From Diploptera punctata (lineage: Eukaryota; Arthropoda; Insecta; Blattodea; Blaberidae), in the NCBI GenBank assembly GCA_030220185.1, contig JASPKZ010004559.1:372001-436000 (forward strand): a stretch of 64,000 nt of DNA, given 5' to 3'. The notes under the pieces are model-generated. The model was not told the origin of the DNA and did no database searches. It saw nothing but the letters and a program-made list of their open reading frames with translations. This document shows, piece after piece, positions 21,881 to 33,400 of this stretch. Every line of letters starts with the position of its first letter. Position 1 is the first letter of the stretch. The position numbers and the translations under genes were made by a program.

Positions 21881-22178
21881 TATATGGATATTATGGTTAT
21901 AACTTTTTTGAACTTTTGTGAAATAAATTATTTCCTGTGCAATAGGTGGGTGAACGTTTGCTAAAACCATCGAAAAAGGCTTCCATTTCACTGAGCTTCA
22001 AGAAAAGGTCACCCCCAAATCAATATTAAATATTGATATATAAATATATTTGGGGGTGACCTTTTCTTGAAGCTCAATGGAATGAAGACCTTTTTCAATG
22101 GTTTTAAGTAAGAGATTATCCATTCATTGTACAGGAAACATTTTATTCCACAAAAGTTATAACCCTAATGGGTATATA
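21881..22178. mobile_element. Foldback element (family L), copy 2, uninterrupted
   Basis: A near-palindrome of about 300 bp: 'ggttataacttttttgaac' at the left, the centre 'caatattaaatattg', and 'cacaaaagttataaccc' at the right. 'aaaggtcacccccaaat' pairs with 'atttgggggtgacctttt'. It is the empty-site counterpart of the copy at 7765-8387. Confidence 0.85.
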
Positions 22179-22506
22179 TTGGATGGGGGATGAAAGAACG
22201 GTGTAAAAGGTTTTAGAATGGTAGTCAACGGGAAGGAGACGAAGAGTTGCAGGAAATGAAGAAGACAATGGAAGAAAAGAACTACACGAGGAGAAATTGA
22301 AAGATAAAGTTGGAGGAAATAAAAGGACTGTAAACATTTATTACAGGAAGATTTTTGTATCTTTGTAAACCCGTTTAATAATAACCATCAGTACTTTTTA
22401 ATTTAACGGACCTCTTCAACAGTTCAGGTCGCAATTAGAATCTGGAGATGAAGGGACCAAAAATTTCTGCACAGAGGTATCTTATTTCAATTTCAGACTT
22501 CAAATT

Positions 22507-22510
<4 letters not shown>

Positions 22511-22543
<33 letters not shown>
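22511..22543. repeat. (TA)n microsatellite
   Basis: Uninterrupted TA dinucleotides. A further (CA)n-(TA)n run lies at about 22909-22948. Confidence 0.9.
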
Positions 22544-22547
<4 letters not shown>

Positions 22548-22599
22548 TTGAAAGGAGACCATATAAAATCAAAAACAAGGATAATAATGATAACAGACT

Positions 22600-22870
22600 T
22601 CAATCATCCACAAAAGACAAGAAATGGAAATGCCTCCTTCAAAACACAAACATCATACCAGAACTTCTATGGAAGATCGCAGTTGCATAATTCATATTAA
22701 CCACAGGGCTCGATTGCCTTGCTAAACATTTACACCAGATCAACATATTGTCTACAACCACCCAGAGGAAGAATTGGATGACGAACACCTCAACAACTGT
22801 GCAGCCGTCAAAGAGGAAACTTCCAAAACTTCGAAGTACTGGAGAGCAAGACTGCTAATGACTTCAGTGT
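22600..22870 (+). pseudogene. LINE RNase H / C-terminal relic
   Basis: A frame reads HGRSQLHNS, then after a stop TGLDCLAKHLHQI-like residues, EELDDEHLNNCAAVKEET and TSKYWRARLLMTSV. The order 'TG...LA.HL.....DEEH...C......YW.AR..M' is that found at the C terminus of many arthropod LINE ORF2 proteins. It has stops and frameshifts. The family call is tentative. Confidence 0.5.
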
Positions 22871-22908
22871 TAGATGCAGCACATTAGACATCCAATCAAC
22901 CAACCAAC

Positions 22909-22949
<41 letters not shown>

Positions 22950-23044
22950 GGTTTTATTAACTAACTCCATTATTGTTTTATATATTGCAAATCTAAGATT
23001 CGGAACCAACAGCTTCACTTCCCTTTCATATATTTTTTATGTCC

Positions 23045-23730
23045 TTAAAAAATATCACTGGTCAACATGATTTTTGCCTTATGAGTACCAATAGTTGGAC
23101 TTAATGCAGTTTTTTATGGTGTTTTCAAATATGTATTCGGAATTTCCCCATCAGCCACAGTTGTTTTATTTCAATTTCAATTAATGGATTTAACAGGCCT
23201 TGGCCTAATACTTGGAAGGAAGATGAAATAATTATTATTCGTTTTTCGTCCATTTGTCCATCTTAGTGCAGTGAGCGATGAGCACGGGGAACACTTTTAT
23301 CAGGACATTTCTACTATGAAAAAAAGATATCAAGGCAAATGGAATCCTAATATGCTGGCCGATTATTGTTGGACCATCAAGAGGGATACTCCACAGGCGA
23401 AATTAGCAGAAAATATCGTTATTTCTTACTTTCTAGGTGAGTCCGAATGTTCGAATATTGTGTAGTTACGAATGTAGAAAATATTAGAGTGTTTGAAATT
23501 ATAAATGCCTGTCTCTTTGAAACCTTGCGTGATGGAGAATCACCGATATCATAATTAAATTCAGGAGAAAAAATACTATCAGAATCACATATATGCTTTC
23601 TGAGACAAAAGAAGTTTCTTTTTTGTTGCTCAGTGTAATCATCCGACCGGGTTTTTTCTTCTCAACTAGATTTTCCACGTTAACTAAAAACATAATGCAC
23701 GGTACTGCCAGATCCATAATAAACACTGGA
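23045..23730 (+). repeat. Interspersed repeat RG, copy 1, with conserved coding segment
   Basis: It is collinear with 37668-38230: 'tggtcaacatgatttttg', 'caaatatgtattcggaattt', the coding segment, then 'agtccgaatgttcgaatatt' and 'ccttgcgtgatggagaa'. Both protein-like and flanking sequence are shared, so the unit that was copied is genomic and not a spliced message. Confidence 0.75.
23257..23465 (+). CDS. Fragment of a conserved repetitive arthropod ORF (SDEHGE...LADYCW)
   Basis: The frame reads HLSAVSDEHGEHFYQDI, MKKRYQGKWNPNMLADYCW and TIKRDTPQA without a stop until 23463. I recognise this 'SDEHGERFHQDI..ME.RYQG.W....MADYCW' block from the C terminus of multi-copy uncharacterised arthropod proteins that behave like transposon genes; function unknown. 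A 'gtgcag' precedes it and 'ctaggtgagt' follows at about 23431, so an exon ending there is possible. The copy at 37.9 kb carries the same block with one frameshift. No catalytic motif is visible. Confidence 0.55.
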
Positions 23731-24224
23731 TTGTTTTTATTACATAAAATGATTTTAAATTTCGTTACAGGTGGTCGGGCTGCAATTCACATGTTTAAAC
23801 ATTTACATTTATACAAAGTTTACTTTGTTCAGTTCATGACGCCTACGTCCCCAAACACTTAAACAATGGAAGATTTCCAGTAGAAGCATGACAGTAGCTT
23901 GGGAAGTTATTTCATTTCTTGAAAAAAAGGTAACCTTGAATTTCAAAATTACAGTCTATCCATGGAGCTACTTAATCTGTAACTTAATACATTCGATTTT
24001 TGTATTCTAGAAATATATTAACACAGACTATTATAGTACCCGAACGTCATTTAGACATCGTAATCATTCGATTATATTCGCCTTCTTTAGTATGGATGTG
24101 TGTCTTCTCTTATATGTTCATGCTGTCTCGGAGGTGGTATTGTATTGAGCTGATTCGTCATTCGGGCATGCACTTTTCGTCCTTATGTGGTCAAAAATGA
24201 ATTATGAGGTCCAGAGTTTAAATA

Positions 24225-24870
24225 TTATTTTTTGCGCGACAGTGCGTTTTGTCATACTTACAGCAATGGCGACCATGATTGAAAGTCCAACTTCCTATAT
24301 TTCGGGGTTGCCAACCTAAATAACTATACTGTAATAAAATAACTACATTGTATTATAGTTACATATATCAAACACGCGTGTGGGAAGTGAAATCACTGCC
24401 CTTTATGTATACTACATACAATATATGTACCCAAAAAAATCCAAAAATAGTGTTAATATACATTATACGAAACAAATCACTGTTTTTTAAATTAACTGAA
24501 CTTTATTTGAAACAATATAAAACAATAAATACGTACGTGCCGCCATTTTATCACTAATTGGTCTCACGGCCCCCTGTTGTTTCAACTAATAAACATTGCC
24601 TACACTGTTAACTTTAGTCAGCTGTTTATAATGAACGCAAATATTTCCAACAAATATATTATTTTACTGTTATTTATTATTTTGAAAACACCATAGCGCA
24701 AAACATAATGCAAGCGCACGTTTGTGAAGTGTTTTACAGAACCTCGGAAATTAAAAATCTTGCTATCGCTCAGTTTTTAAACATTTCACTCGATTCTGTA
24801 AAAACCACTTCCCAACCTCGCATCGTAACATACTATTCTGACAGGTGGTGTGACTGTAAAAATCGATTGG
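24225..24870 (+). repeat. Interspersed repeat RM, copy 1, uninterrupted
   Basis: It contains 'cttacagcaatggcgaccat', 'tatttcggggttgcc', 'gtatactacata', 'gaaacaatataaaacaataa' and 'ctatcgctcagttttt'. It appears inverted at 33430-33960 plus 35250-35310, and its core also occurs inside the foldback at 41085-41905. It provides the empty site for a LINE-B insertion. Confidence 0.75.
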
Positions 24871-24893
24871 CATAGGATATATAAAAGTACCTC

Positions 24894-24936
<43 letters not shown>

Positions 24937-24955
24937 AAGAAAGAAAGAAAGAAAC
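24894..24955. repeat. (GA)n / (GAAA)n microsatellite
   Basis: Pure purine tract made of GA and GAAA units. From 24960 to 25460 nothing is recognised. Confidence 0.9.
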
Positions 24956-25462
24956 ATTATAAAAAATTGATAATTTAACATTTGCATTTTTAAGTGTATA
25001 AATAACAAAGCTATCGTCCGGTTTAGTGACCGGAATGGCTTAAGACTACGACAAAGTTTGTCACGGTTTAAGTATATTAAGTGAAATCAATGCATTCAAT
25101 CCATCCTCTTCTGTTAATACAAACAGATCACGTAAGTAGAAGATAGCAAACATAGCAGTGAGTTAGTTTATGTGCTATTTCGTTCAAATTATCTCCATAG
25201 TAACCAGACTAATCTGATACATTTTTCTGTCACAATATTTATTTTTACCAATAGAAAAAAGATACTTGGTCTTTTCGTACTATAGTAACGAAACACTGAT
25301 TTATTTACATTCAAAGTCTTATTATAGCGCGCTTCAAATACAATAACAGTGCACGCGTACATAACTTCAAAGTTAACTCACCCTGATCCATATCCCTAGC
25401 TACCACACATTTTCAAAATGAATGTACCTACTAAGATTAGATTAAATTTTAAAAGTTCGTAC

Positions 25463-25614
25463 CTGATAAAACAGTTGTCCTCAACTATATTAATTTCTGT
25501 TGTATAATGTCACACTATTAAAATCTAGACCTTTCAAAGAGTATGCTCCATCTTCTAGATTTCTCATGGTACTGACATTATACAGAAGTTAATATAGTTG
25601 AAGACGAATGTATT
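25463..25614. mobile_element. Small foldback element (family K), copy 1
   Basis: 'tcctcaactatattaattt' and 'gttgtataatgtcac' at the left are mirrored by 'tgacattatacagaag' and 'ttaatatagttgaagacga' at the right. A half copy lies at 40640-40770. Confidence 0.7.
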
Positions 25615-25621
25615 ATCAATA

Positions 25622-26344
25622 AGGGGCGGATTCCTATGACATGTCATATTTTTACCAAAGCCTATATTCTAAGCTTCAAGTAAGTAAAAACATTTACATA
25701 TGCCTTAATATCAAGATTAAGTGGTTTTTATTGGGTCTTAAAAGTCATATTTCTCACTTTTTCAGATCTTTGGTCATACTTCTGCTTATTTCTATGATAA
25801 AGTCATATTTTGGTCATATTTTGAGTTTTTTAATAGCCTAGTCATCAGGCGATTGGAAATAATCAACATCATATCTGTATAAAAATCGTCAGTTTCACAG
25901 TACACTTGTTTCGAATGTTTCTATTAACAGGTATCAAACGTTTGCACTGGGCAATATAAGACAACCTGGAATGTTTGTATCTCACCCTTACCACCATAAT
26001 TTTTGGTGTCAGGTTTTCTACTTTTTTCCACTCCACTTTACAACCCCCACCTCCACCAGCCCTCTGAAATATTCCTGTACATTCCTATTGAGATCTCAGC
26101 TTTAGTTTGATTTCATCATGCCTAAAAGTACGTGTTCTGAGGGTGTAAAATTAAGGAATTTTGTTCGAGAGTTTGGGAAGAAGATTTTTAGAACTGATGG
26201 GGTTATTTTAATATAGTATGGGTACAAAATGCATTCGATTATAAGGTCATATTTTTGTCTTTTTTAGGTCATATATTTAAACTTTTTTTAGGTCATAAAT
26301 GCATGCATATTTTCCATTTTTTAGATCATAGAAACTCTCCCTTT
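25622..26344 (+). mobile_element. Probable hAT-type element, second family
   Basis: Imperfect ends 'aaggggcggattcctatga' and the complement of 'tcatagaaactctccctt' bracket a unit rich in 'ggtcata' repeats and holding a hAT-like zinc-finger start codon region. I could not verify an 8-bp target duplication, so the limits are tentative. Confidence 0.45.
26118..26216 (+). pseudogene. hAT N-terminal domain fragment
   Basis: MPKSTCSEGVKLRNFVREFG, then KKIFRTDGVILI and a stop. This parallels the 1007-1270 peptide (MPKERTTVKDKLTNFVKEFD...IFSSDGSILF), so both derive from the same kind of gene. The cysteine/histidine finger that should follow is lost after the stop. Confidence 0.6.
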
Positions 26345-26539
26345 AATTACCAAGAACGAATTTTAAAATTTTAACACAATATTAACCTCAACGGTGTTCT
26401 AGCATGATTTTTAAAAGTATATACTAAGATCAGATGTTAAAAGTTAGCCCCATTGCGTTGTGACTCAAATATGATTATAGTAAACTAAACAATCAAAACC
26501 TTTAACTGTACTGTAACAATGTTATTAATTACGAGTATA

Positions 26540-27370
26540 CTGGGTGTCCACAGAAACATTTCCCGGTTATAAACAGTTATACCGTCACTGTCAGTTGTTA
26601 GATTTACTTGGGACTAGTGTGATTAGAAAGAGAAACTCAAACAATTTCAGGAGTTGTGCAATTTATATTGTTGACCCGCAAAAGATGGCAACACAAGAAG
26701 AAAGAAAAAAAGTTGTAAACAGACATTGTTTGGATTTCGTTTGCCATTGTTGTTGGTGTTAAATGGTCTGAACGTATAGAATGTAAATTAATATTTTTAG
26801 TTAATAGTTAGTTGCAAGTTAAGGAGTTAAGATGAAAGTTTTTAGGTGAAATTTTAATTTTAATTTGTCAAGTCTTTGAGAATTAACGGTGTTATGGCAA
26901 ATCCACAGGAACGTAGAGAACGTACGTAGTTGGTGTGTATTGGAATACCATAGCACACTAAGTATAGTAAGTGTTCAGCATGCTTTCAGACGTAATTTAC
27001 AACATGAGGCACCTTGTAACAAAACGATTCTGAAATTGTATAGACAGTTTGTTGAGGATGGATGCGTATGTGATAAGAGGAAAACCCATTCAGGGAAACG
27101 GCCTGTCAATGTGGAAATTGTGGAAAATGTGCGGAAGGCATTTATACGTACTCCTCGAAAATCTGTGCGAAAGGCTAGCCAAGAATTAAAAATTCCAAAA
27201 TCCACTGTTTGGAAGATCCTACGTTCTACACATTGAGTGTCGTTCAGGTAGATACTGAACTGTTTGAGTTTCTCTTTCTAATTACACCAGATTCATGTAA
27301 ATCCAACAACTGACAGCGACGCTAACTTATACCTGTTTATAACCGGGAAGTGTTTCTGTGGACACGGTGC
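26540..27370 (+). mobile_element. mariner-like element of the DUF4817 type, core-deleted
   Basis: The ends are inverted: 'gtgtccacagaaacatttcc' with 'cggttataaacagttata' at the left against 'tatacctgtttataaccggg' and 'gtttctgtggacac' at the right. TA flanks both sides (26538-26539, 27371-27372). At 831 bp it carries only the N-terminal DNA-binding half of the transposase, so it is a non-autonomous deletion derivative. Confidence 0.82.
26894..27236 (+). pseudogene. Transposase N terminus (DUF4817 + HTH), truncated
   Basis: ATG at 26894 starts MANPQERRERT and a stop. In the next frame the coding resumes WCVLEYHSTLSIVSVQHAFR, then TILKLYRQFVEDGCVCDKRK, and VRKAFIRTPRKSVRKASQEL with IPKSTVWKILR. 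This is the DUF4817 block followed by the helix-turn-helix of arthropod mariner-like transposases. It ends abruptly at the deletion point near 27236, and all catalytic aspartates are missing. Confidence 0.8.
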
Positions 27371-27566
27371 TATAAACATATTCAGTCGGTAGGTAAAAAA
27401 TCTGATACAGTTTTTGTAACTTTTCTCAATTTACTAGGCAATGTTGAATTGACATGTGCTTAAGACGATTAATCTAATCATTAATTATGATTCCATAGTG
27501 TCAATAATTAAAATAAGTCAGTCTGCTTATTTTTAGAAAAAACAATATTATAGCATAACAAAATAT

Positions 27567-28375
27567 ACTTAATTACTTACTTACTCACTGGCCCTATCGA
27601 ACCCGTAGGTTCATGGCCGCGCGGACATAAGCTCTCCATACAACCTTATCCTGAGCTAATGTTTTCCTATCATTCCCTGTATTAATCTACTTCCCTCAAA
27701 TCATAGTTAATGTTATTCTCTCACCTCATTCTTGGTCTACCAACTGGGCGTTTTCCCTCTGGCTTTCCTACAAGAAGCTTCCATGCAAGTCTTTCATTCC
27801 CCATACGTGCAACATGTCCTGCCCATCGTAGTCTACGAGACTTAACTGTTCTTATTATATCTGGCTTCTTATAAAGACCATGTAGTTCATCTTTATGTAG
27901 TCTTCTCCATTCACCTGTCTGTTCATCTCTCTTTGGTCCAAAAATTGTCCTAAGTACTTTATTCTCAAATACTTGTAATCTCCTTTCCTCCCTTAAAGTA
28001 AGAGTCCATGCTTCGCACCCATATAATATAACTGGTAGAATAATAGTTTTATATATTATCAGTTTAACGTTTTTTGAAAGGAGCTGGGACATCAAGAGTC
28101 TCTACAATGCATAATAGCACGCATTTCCAGAATTGAGCCTATGTTTAATTTCTTTGTGCATCTCATTCCTATTTGTGGTTATTGTTACTAGGTATTTAAA
28201 TTCAGCCACTTCCTCAAAATTTCCCTCATTTGTCATTAGCTTTCCATTTCCATTATATAATGAATTTCTACGTGTGACCATATATTTAGTTTTATTGATA
28301 TTTACTTCCAGTCCTAATTTATTAGTGTTACTGAATAGTGTGTGCGTGTTGACCTTTAGTATCTCCTCGCTATCG
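27567..28375 (-). mobile_element. LINE-A, 5'-truncated, 14-bp target duplication
   Basis: It is flanked by a perfect 'gcataacaaaatat' at 27553-27566 and 28376-28389. The 3' end is (GTAA)n, seen as 'acttacttact'. Coding remnants on the minus strand include EILKVNTHTLFSNTNKLGLE, KTKYMVTRRNSLYNGNG, KIKHRLNSGNACYYAL-like residues and the tail SRRLRWAGHVARMGNERLAW. There is TAG at about 28095 where Gln is expected, and TGA near 27720 replacing Trp. The copy is inactive but carries an intact duplication. Confidence 0.92.
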
Positions 28376-28690
28376 GCATAACAAAATATGAAAATGGAAA
28401 TTCCCAGCCTACTGGAAAACAACAAAGTTCCTAGAAAAAATATGGTCTCACATGTTAAAGAGTCTGTAAGTAATAATGAAGATACGATTAAATCGCTGCG
28501 ATGTAATGCATAATCACCAGAGAGTGGATTTGTATGCGATATAACTTCATAATTGCAACATAGATAATGGATTGTAATACTTTTTTTTCTCTCACCAATT
28601 GAAAATAAGTTACATAAATACAACTTTAAAAAAGTAGCTCAATAAATGTTCCCCTCACATTGTAAATGGCATACAACAATTCAATTATAT

Positions 28691-29079
28691 AAGCATTTAT
28701 AATTTAATCGCGTAGTATTGAATTCAATTAAGAATTAAAATTACATGACATAAAAATTAAATTATGCATCCATAGTAATTCTGCCCAAGGACAGATCTTT
28801 CATTGCAATCATAGCATTTTCATGCTATTCGTATGCTTTGCAGCTTTACTAGGGAATTATAGGTGTGGTTGCTTCCCGTTGATTTCCACACCGGTGAAGG
28901 ATGATGATGATAGCCGGATGATTTTCGAGGACCGTTGGGCCCTAAGCTTCCTGACATTTGTCTTACAGATGAGGAAAAACCCCGAAAAAACCTCACCAAG
29001 GAGCCTGTCCCGACCGGGAATCGAACCCGGGCTCACTGAGTAACAAGGCAACACGCTACCTCGAGACCACAGTGGTGGG
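28691..29079 (-). mobile_element. SINE S2 with the 'ggtgtggaaagc' 3' module, 14-bp target duplication
   Basis: 'caattcaattatat' occurs at 28677-28690 and 29080-29093. On the minus strand the head 'ccaccactgtggtctcgagg' and B box 'gggttcgattccc' are followed by 'caccggtgtggaaatcaacg', 'ttccctagtaaagctgc' and 'gcagaattactatggatg'. This differs from the 3' module of the 10474 copy. Confidence 0.9.
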
Positions 29080-29479
29080 CAATTCAATTATATGAGTTAT
29101 GATTTGCAATAATAGAATAAGATATAAGATATGCGGAAGTTTCGGAAGAAAATTGTTCATCTAGCACTTCGTTGGCGACTTTGTCACATCGCTTCATCAG
29201 CTGTAATTATTCAAAGGTGGTTATTTCAAACAGTTGTAATTATAAACTGTTATCATTTATGAAGAATTCCTTTTAAAAAGAAGGCCAGATTGTATCTATA
29301 ATCAGTCTAATAATGGATCATTACAAATAAATGTTTTAATGTATTTTGAATGTTATTGATATTGGAAAATATATCTAGCTACTATTTAAGAATTGGTGAA
29401 AGGTAAATGCATTTAGAATAAATTCAGGCCTCGTATTTAGTTTTGTTTCATAAATCAAATTCTTATTGCAATTCTATAT

Positions 29480-29958
29480 GGACTATTTAACTCATGCCCC
29501 AAATGGCAGTCAATGGCCAATCACATTTCAATGAATTTTGATTTACTGTACAACCAATCACAGTCGTTTTTCACCTCGATTTTATCACTTTCATTTTATC
29601 AAGTGGCTCCCAGATTGTATATATAGTGCACGAATGTAACCAGATTCTGTTTGCGAGATATAATAGAAAAACATTCTTAGCAATTGATTATACCATTAAA
29701 GAATAACCCACCGTTCGCACTTTCTTAAACGTAATTTTTCTCCAGAAAATAAAGTTGCAGAAATATATAATTGACATATTTACATCACAGGACATCAGAA
29801 ATTAATTAATAACCAGTAATGATGTGTTTCATTTTTTCTCCACTAGGGTGCATTCTTAGAATATTGCGATTCTATTTGGCAATAAATATGATCTGGTTGT
29901 AGTGATGAAAAAAATGTAACATAACTTTCTCATTTGTTTTCAAACATCGCCGTTTACA

Positions 29959-29990
<32 letters not shown>

Positions 29991-30175
29991 ATATATATAT
30001 ATATATATATATATTTAAATAACTATATTTAAATAGTGATTTGTGAGTAAACAGCTTAATTTTATTCCTTAAATAGTCCTAACAAATGCCACTCTTGATT
30101 TCCAAATTCTCTTCGTGAGTCGTGAATTTATCGATAATTTGGAAATCACTCGTGGCATTACTTGTGATAATAAAA
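29480..30175 (+). repeat. Repeat RF, copy 4, with microsatellite expansion
   Basis: It starts 'gactatttaactcatgcc' and ends 'aaatcactcgtggcattac'. An (AAAT)n then (TA)n run at 29962-30014 replaces the short 'ttaaatatata' seen in the other copies. The site 'ggcaataaatatgatc' is intact here. Confidence 0.8.
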
Positions 30176-30232
30176 CTAGTAACATATAACACGATATATA
30201 TTTTTTCCTAATTGTTTTCATAATTGATCTTA

Positions 30233-31455
30233 CTAACTCACTGGTACTATTGAACCCGTAGATTCATGGACTTGTGGACATAAACTCCAAACATCACTAT
30301 CTTGAGCTAATGTTTTGCAATTATCCCCAGTATAATCAATTTCTCTCCTCCTGTTTTTATCAGTTCTGTTGGAATGGCATCTGTACCTGATTCTTCACAT
30401 ATCTTCAATGTTTTATCACCATTTCGATCTCTAATGCTCTTGGTTCTCTGACTAACACTTTTGCTGTACGTAAATCATCCTCTTCAATATGCTATTCTGC
30501 ATGCACATTTAATAGCTGACTAAAGTAACCTTTCCTCTTATTTAATACTCTCATGGAATTTGCAATCATATCCCCATTTTATTCCTATTTATGTTTGTTC
30601 TAGCCTGAAAATCTTCCTATCTATCTTAATTCGCCGATATAATTCTCTGATGTCTCCTTTTTGCATTCATATCAAGGTGATATGATACAACTCTTTTGTA
30701 TGGTAGCGAAGTATGGACGTTGAAACAGAAGGATATACAGAGACTTAGACCTCCTGAAATTAGATACCTTCGGAGGTCTGCAGGATACACACTACTAGAT
30801 CACAAAAAAAAAAAAATGAAGACATCATAGAAGAATTACACATGGAACCTTTAGAAAACAAAATTTCTGATTATAAGTCAAGATGGATGCAACATGTTCA
30901 TCGAATGGAAAATCACAGGATACCCAAACAAGTGTTAAGATATCAACCTGCAGGAAGAAGAAAACCAGGACGTCCACTCATAAGACTTCTGGGTGGTGTT
31001 TCTCTTGAGGCCGAAACAGGTCAAAAATGGCCTAAATTCGTGAATGTACTATGATGATGATGATGATGATGATCAAGGTGATTAATCTTCTCTCTCAAAT
31101 ATCCCCTATTTTTTACTCTTTAATAGTCCAGTGGTTTCTCGTCTAATGCTACCAAATTGTTCTAAAATTACTTAATTTGGCTCATGTAACCAATTCATTT
31201 TTGCTAGCTTTCTTTTCTTTACAGTTTCGGCACATTCCTCATCAAACTATTTCTTGTTTGCCTCTTTTTTAAATAATCTATACTTTCTGATGCTTACAAT
31301 TTAATAATATCTCTTATAGCCTACCATTCTATATTTATATCAGTTTTTTCCTTCGGCTGTCATGTTTTCATCTGAATATTCATATTTTTAATATTATTAT
31401 GCTAGTTTTATTCTCCCCTTTTCACGCAAGGCTTCCATAAGCCAAGAATTTAGTC
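30233..31455 (-). mobile_element. LINE (LINE-A-like), internally deleted, split by LINE-C
   Basis: On the minus strand 31455-31072 encodes the pre-RT region (DEECAETVKKRKLAKMNWL, then SIRRETTGLLKSKK). 30670-30346 continues with LKICEESGTDAIPTELIKTG. 30345-30233 is the LINE-A 3' end ('gaacccgtagattcatgg'). The reverse-transcriptase core between these is absent, so the copy joins upstream ORF sequence to the 3' end. Confidence 0.65.
30682..31071 (+). mobile_element. LINE-C, 5'-truncated, ATG tail, 11-bp target duplication
   Basis: It is flanked by 'atcaaggtgat' at 30671-30681 and 31072-31082. The ORF tail reads LLYGSEVWTLKQK, LRRSAGYTLLDHKK, then IIEELHMEPLENKISDYKSR, WMQHVHRMENHRIPKQVL and GRRKPGRPLIRLLGG. 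The 3' end is a run of ATG/GAT trinucleotides. The 30842-31054 part is still open. Confidence 0.9.
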
Positions 31456-31796
31456 ATCATCCTAAAAAACACGAGTTTCATTCAATATCTAGGTAGAATT
31501 TCCTTTTTTATCGGTCAGGTTTCACTGTCTGATAACGTAGAATATTGACATGCGATGACTCATAGATGGGGATAATATACAAGATACGGATTCAACAAGT
31601 GTCACAAAAATATCCTACTTATGTAGAAATACATATAAATATCTCTATTATAGTAATACTTTTTAAATTAATCTCTCATTCATTCGGCTTGACAAAAATG
31701 TCTTCGGCCTTTCTTTGTTATTCCTACTGGAACAATCGACATTTAACAGCGGCTTTTGAACAAACGACCGCAAACTTATTATTATTGCCTCACTAT

Positions 31797-31944
31797 GATG
31801 GTTGTCCAGCGGCTCACTTTGTTTCCCCGCAGTTGTTATATATAATTAAATACAAAGATGCCGACTACCGGTACTATAATAATTCCGCAAGCATTGTCAC
31901 GCGGCACCCGCTTTTATATAAACGCACATTCATCATAGTGAGGC
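31797..31944. mobile_element. Short ITR element (family J), copy 2
   Basis: 'gcctcactatgatgg' at the left and 'catcatagtgaggc' at the right. The interior shares 'ttgtttccccgcagttgtta' with the copy at 19442-19540. It is 148 bp. Confidence 0.8.
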
Positions 31945-31969
31945 GATAATTTTTAGACAATCGTCAAGA

Positions 31970-32300
31970 GGTGTAGCCGGGTTGTCAGCCCTGCATGACT
32001 ACAGCCTTTACCTCCAGAACAGGCATCTGGTACTCATTTCCGCTAGAGGCTAAGTTGACTCTGGGGCCGAGTTATGAAATATCTTCATTGTTCTTAACAA
32101 CAGTCAGTCTAATTACTTTACATTTTTGGCGCGGGCGAGCGATAGTTAAATATTCAACAGCAACCCCGATGTTTACTTAATAAATGGTTCGTATTGCCGT
32201 CAGAAGGTTTAGGCCAGTTTAAAATTCCTGACCTCACCGAGACTCGAAACTCCGACCTTCCGGCTTGTAGCCTTATTGCCTTAAACAGCAACACTACGAC
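31970..32300 (-). mobile_element. SINE S5, minus strand, rearranged
   Basis: The right side (32206-32300) is the complement of the S5 tRNA-like head ('ctcgaaactccgaccttcc', 'attgccttaaac'). The left side (31970-32065) is the complement of its body ('gacaacccggct'-type, 'tactcatttcc', 'ttgactctgggg'). About 120 bp between them do not match S5. Confidence 0.65.
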
Positions 32301-32504
32301 TTGCCTCAACGAATGGGACCACTATAAATTAATTCTTGGATCTGTAAAGTTTATTCTCACAATTATTAATGTAATACTTGTCAGTATAATTATTTCTGAA
32401 GGAATCTCTTCATTTGTTCGATCAAAAGATGGACGAGTAAAATGAGGAGTTATTTACTTTTTATAACCTATCTTTATATAAATCCGATTTCTAAAAAAAA
32501 AAAA

Positions 32505-32745
32505 AAAAGGAAAGACATCAGTATATTAAGTGCTGAAGAAATGAGATTCATGCGCCGAACTGCTGGATATAGGCCTATTCTACTTCACCATCAGAGGATT
32601 GAAGATATTTTAAAGGAACTCCACGTGCAACCTATAGAAGAAATCATAACCACCTACAGAGACAGATGGCGAACGTCACCAACTAGGATCCCTAATGCAG
32701 TTCTTCGGACTCGCCAATGAGGAGACGACCTGGATGTCCATAAAA
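32505..32745 (+). pseudogene. LINE ORF2 C-terminal fragment
   Basis: EEMRFMRRTAGYRPILLHHQ, RIEDILKELHVQPIEEIIT and YRDRWRTS...RIPNAVL match the LINE-C type region seen at 30682-31071. An A16 run precedes it. Truncated at both ends. Confidence 0.7.
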
Positions 32746-32764
32746 ACCTGTCTAGTTAGCCTAT

Positions 32765-33140
32765 ATTCATGAATAATAACGACGATGATCGCTATAAAAA
32801 ATGAACGTCTGTGAGTCTGTCCATTATGGACTCAAAAACTACTTGATGATTTGAATGAGATTTTTACCATCATTTAGAGAATTTTTTTGAGTCTATTAAC
32901 ATATATATTATCGTATGTACCATAGGGCCGGAGCAAAAAGTACATCGGTACACTAAAAAAGTAGCATTTTGGACGCTTAAACGGCTTACGCTTCCTAAAC
33001 CATAAAAATACGCCAAATTAATGTATACAGAAGTTAATGACTCAAAAATAGATATATAAAAAAAGTCCGCGACGGAACGTTTCTCTTTTACGGATGACTC
33101 ACAATAACAATTTTTGTCTTTAAAAATTATTTTGTCCACG
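32765..33140 (-). repeat. Repeat RX, copy 3
   Basis: The complement of RX: 'cggcttacgcttcctaaacc', 'ccatagggccggagc' and 'gatgactcacaataac'. Confidence 0.7.
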
Positions 33141-33304
33141 CGAATAACGTCCGGATTTAGTATAAAATTTACTGAAATGCAATAAAAATATTTTTTATTT
33201 CAAATTAATGAAAGTGAAAATAAATATTTTAACAAATAGTAAAATAATATTGTGCTGAAAAATAAAGGTAGAGAAATAAAACATATTTTATTCATAACTA
33301 GTAA

Positions 33305-33400
33305 TATATTCAATGGGGCATCGTAACTCCGCCTTTCAGGCGTCCCAAACCTCAGAACTGATACGCTAATGTCAGGAGAGACTACGAGAAATGTCGAAAA
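33305..33400 (+). repeat. Orphan 'ccaggcgcc' SINE 3' module
   Basis: 'ggcatcgtaactccgcct', 'ttcaggcgtcccaaacctca' and 'tgtcaggagag' match the 3' module shared by S2 and S4, without any SINE head. Confidence 0.65.

Noticed and set aside
28133..28381. Plus-strand 82-codon frame with hydrophobic residues (also 43320-43526 on the minus strand)
   Set aside because: Antisense to LINE-A coding sequence; the same shadow appears in each LINE-A copy.
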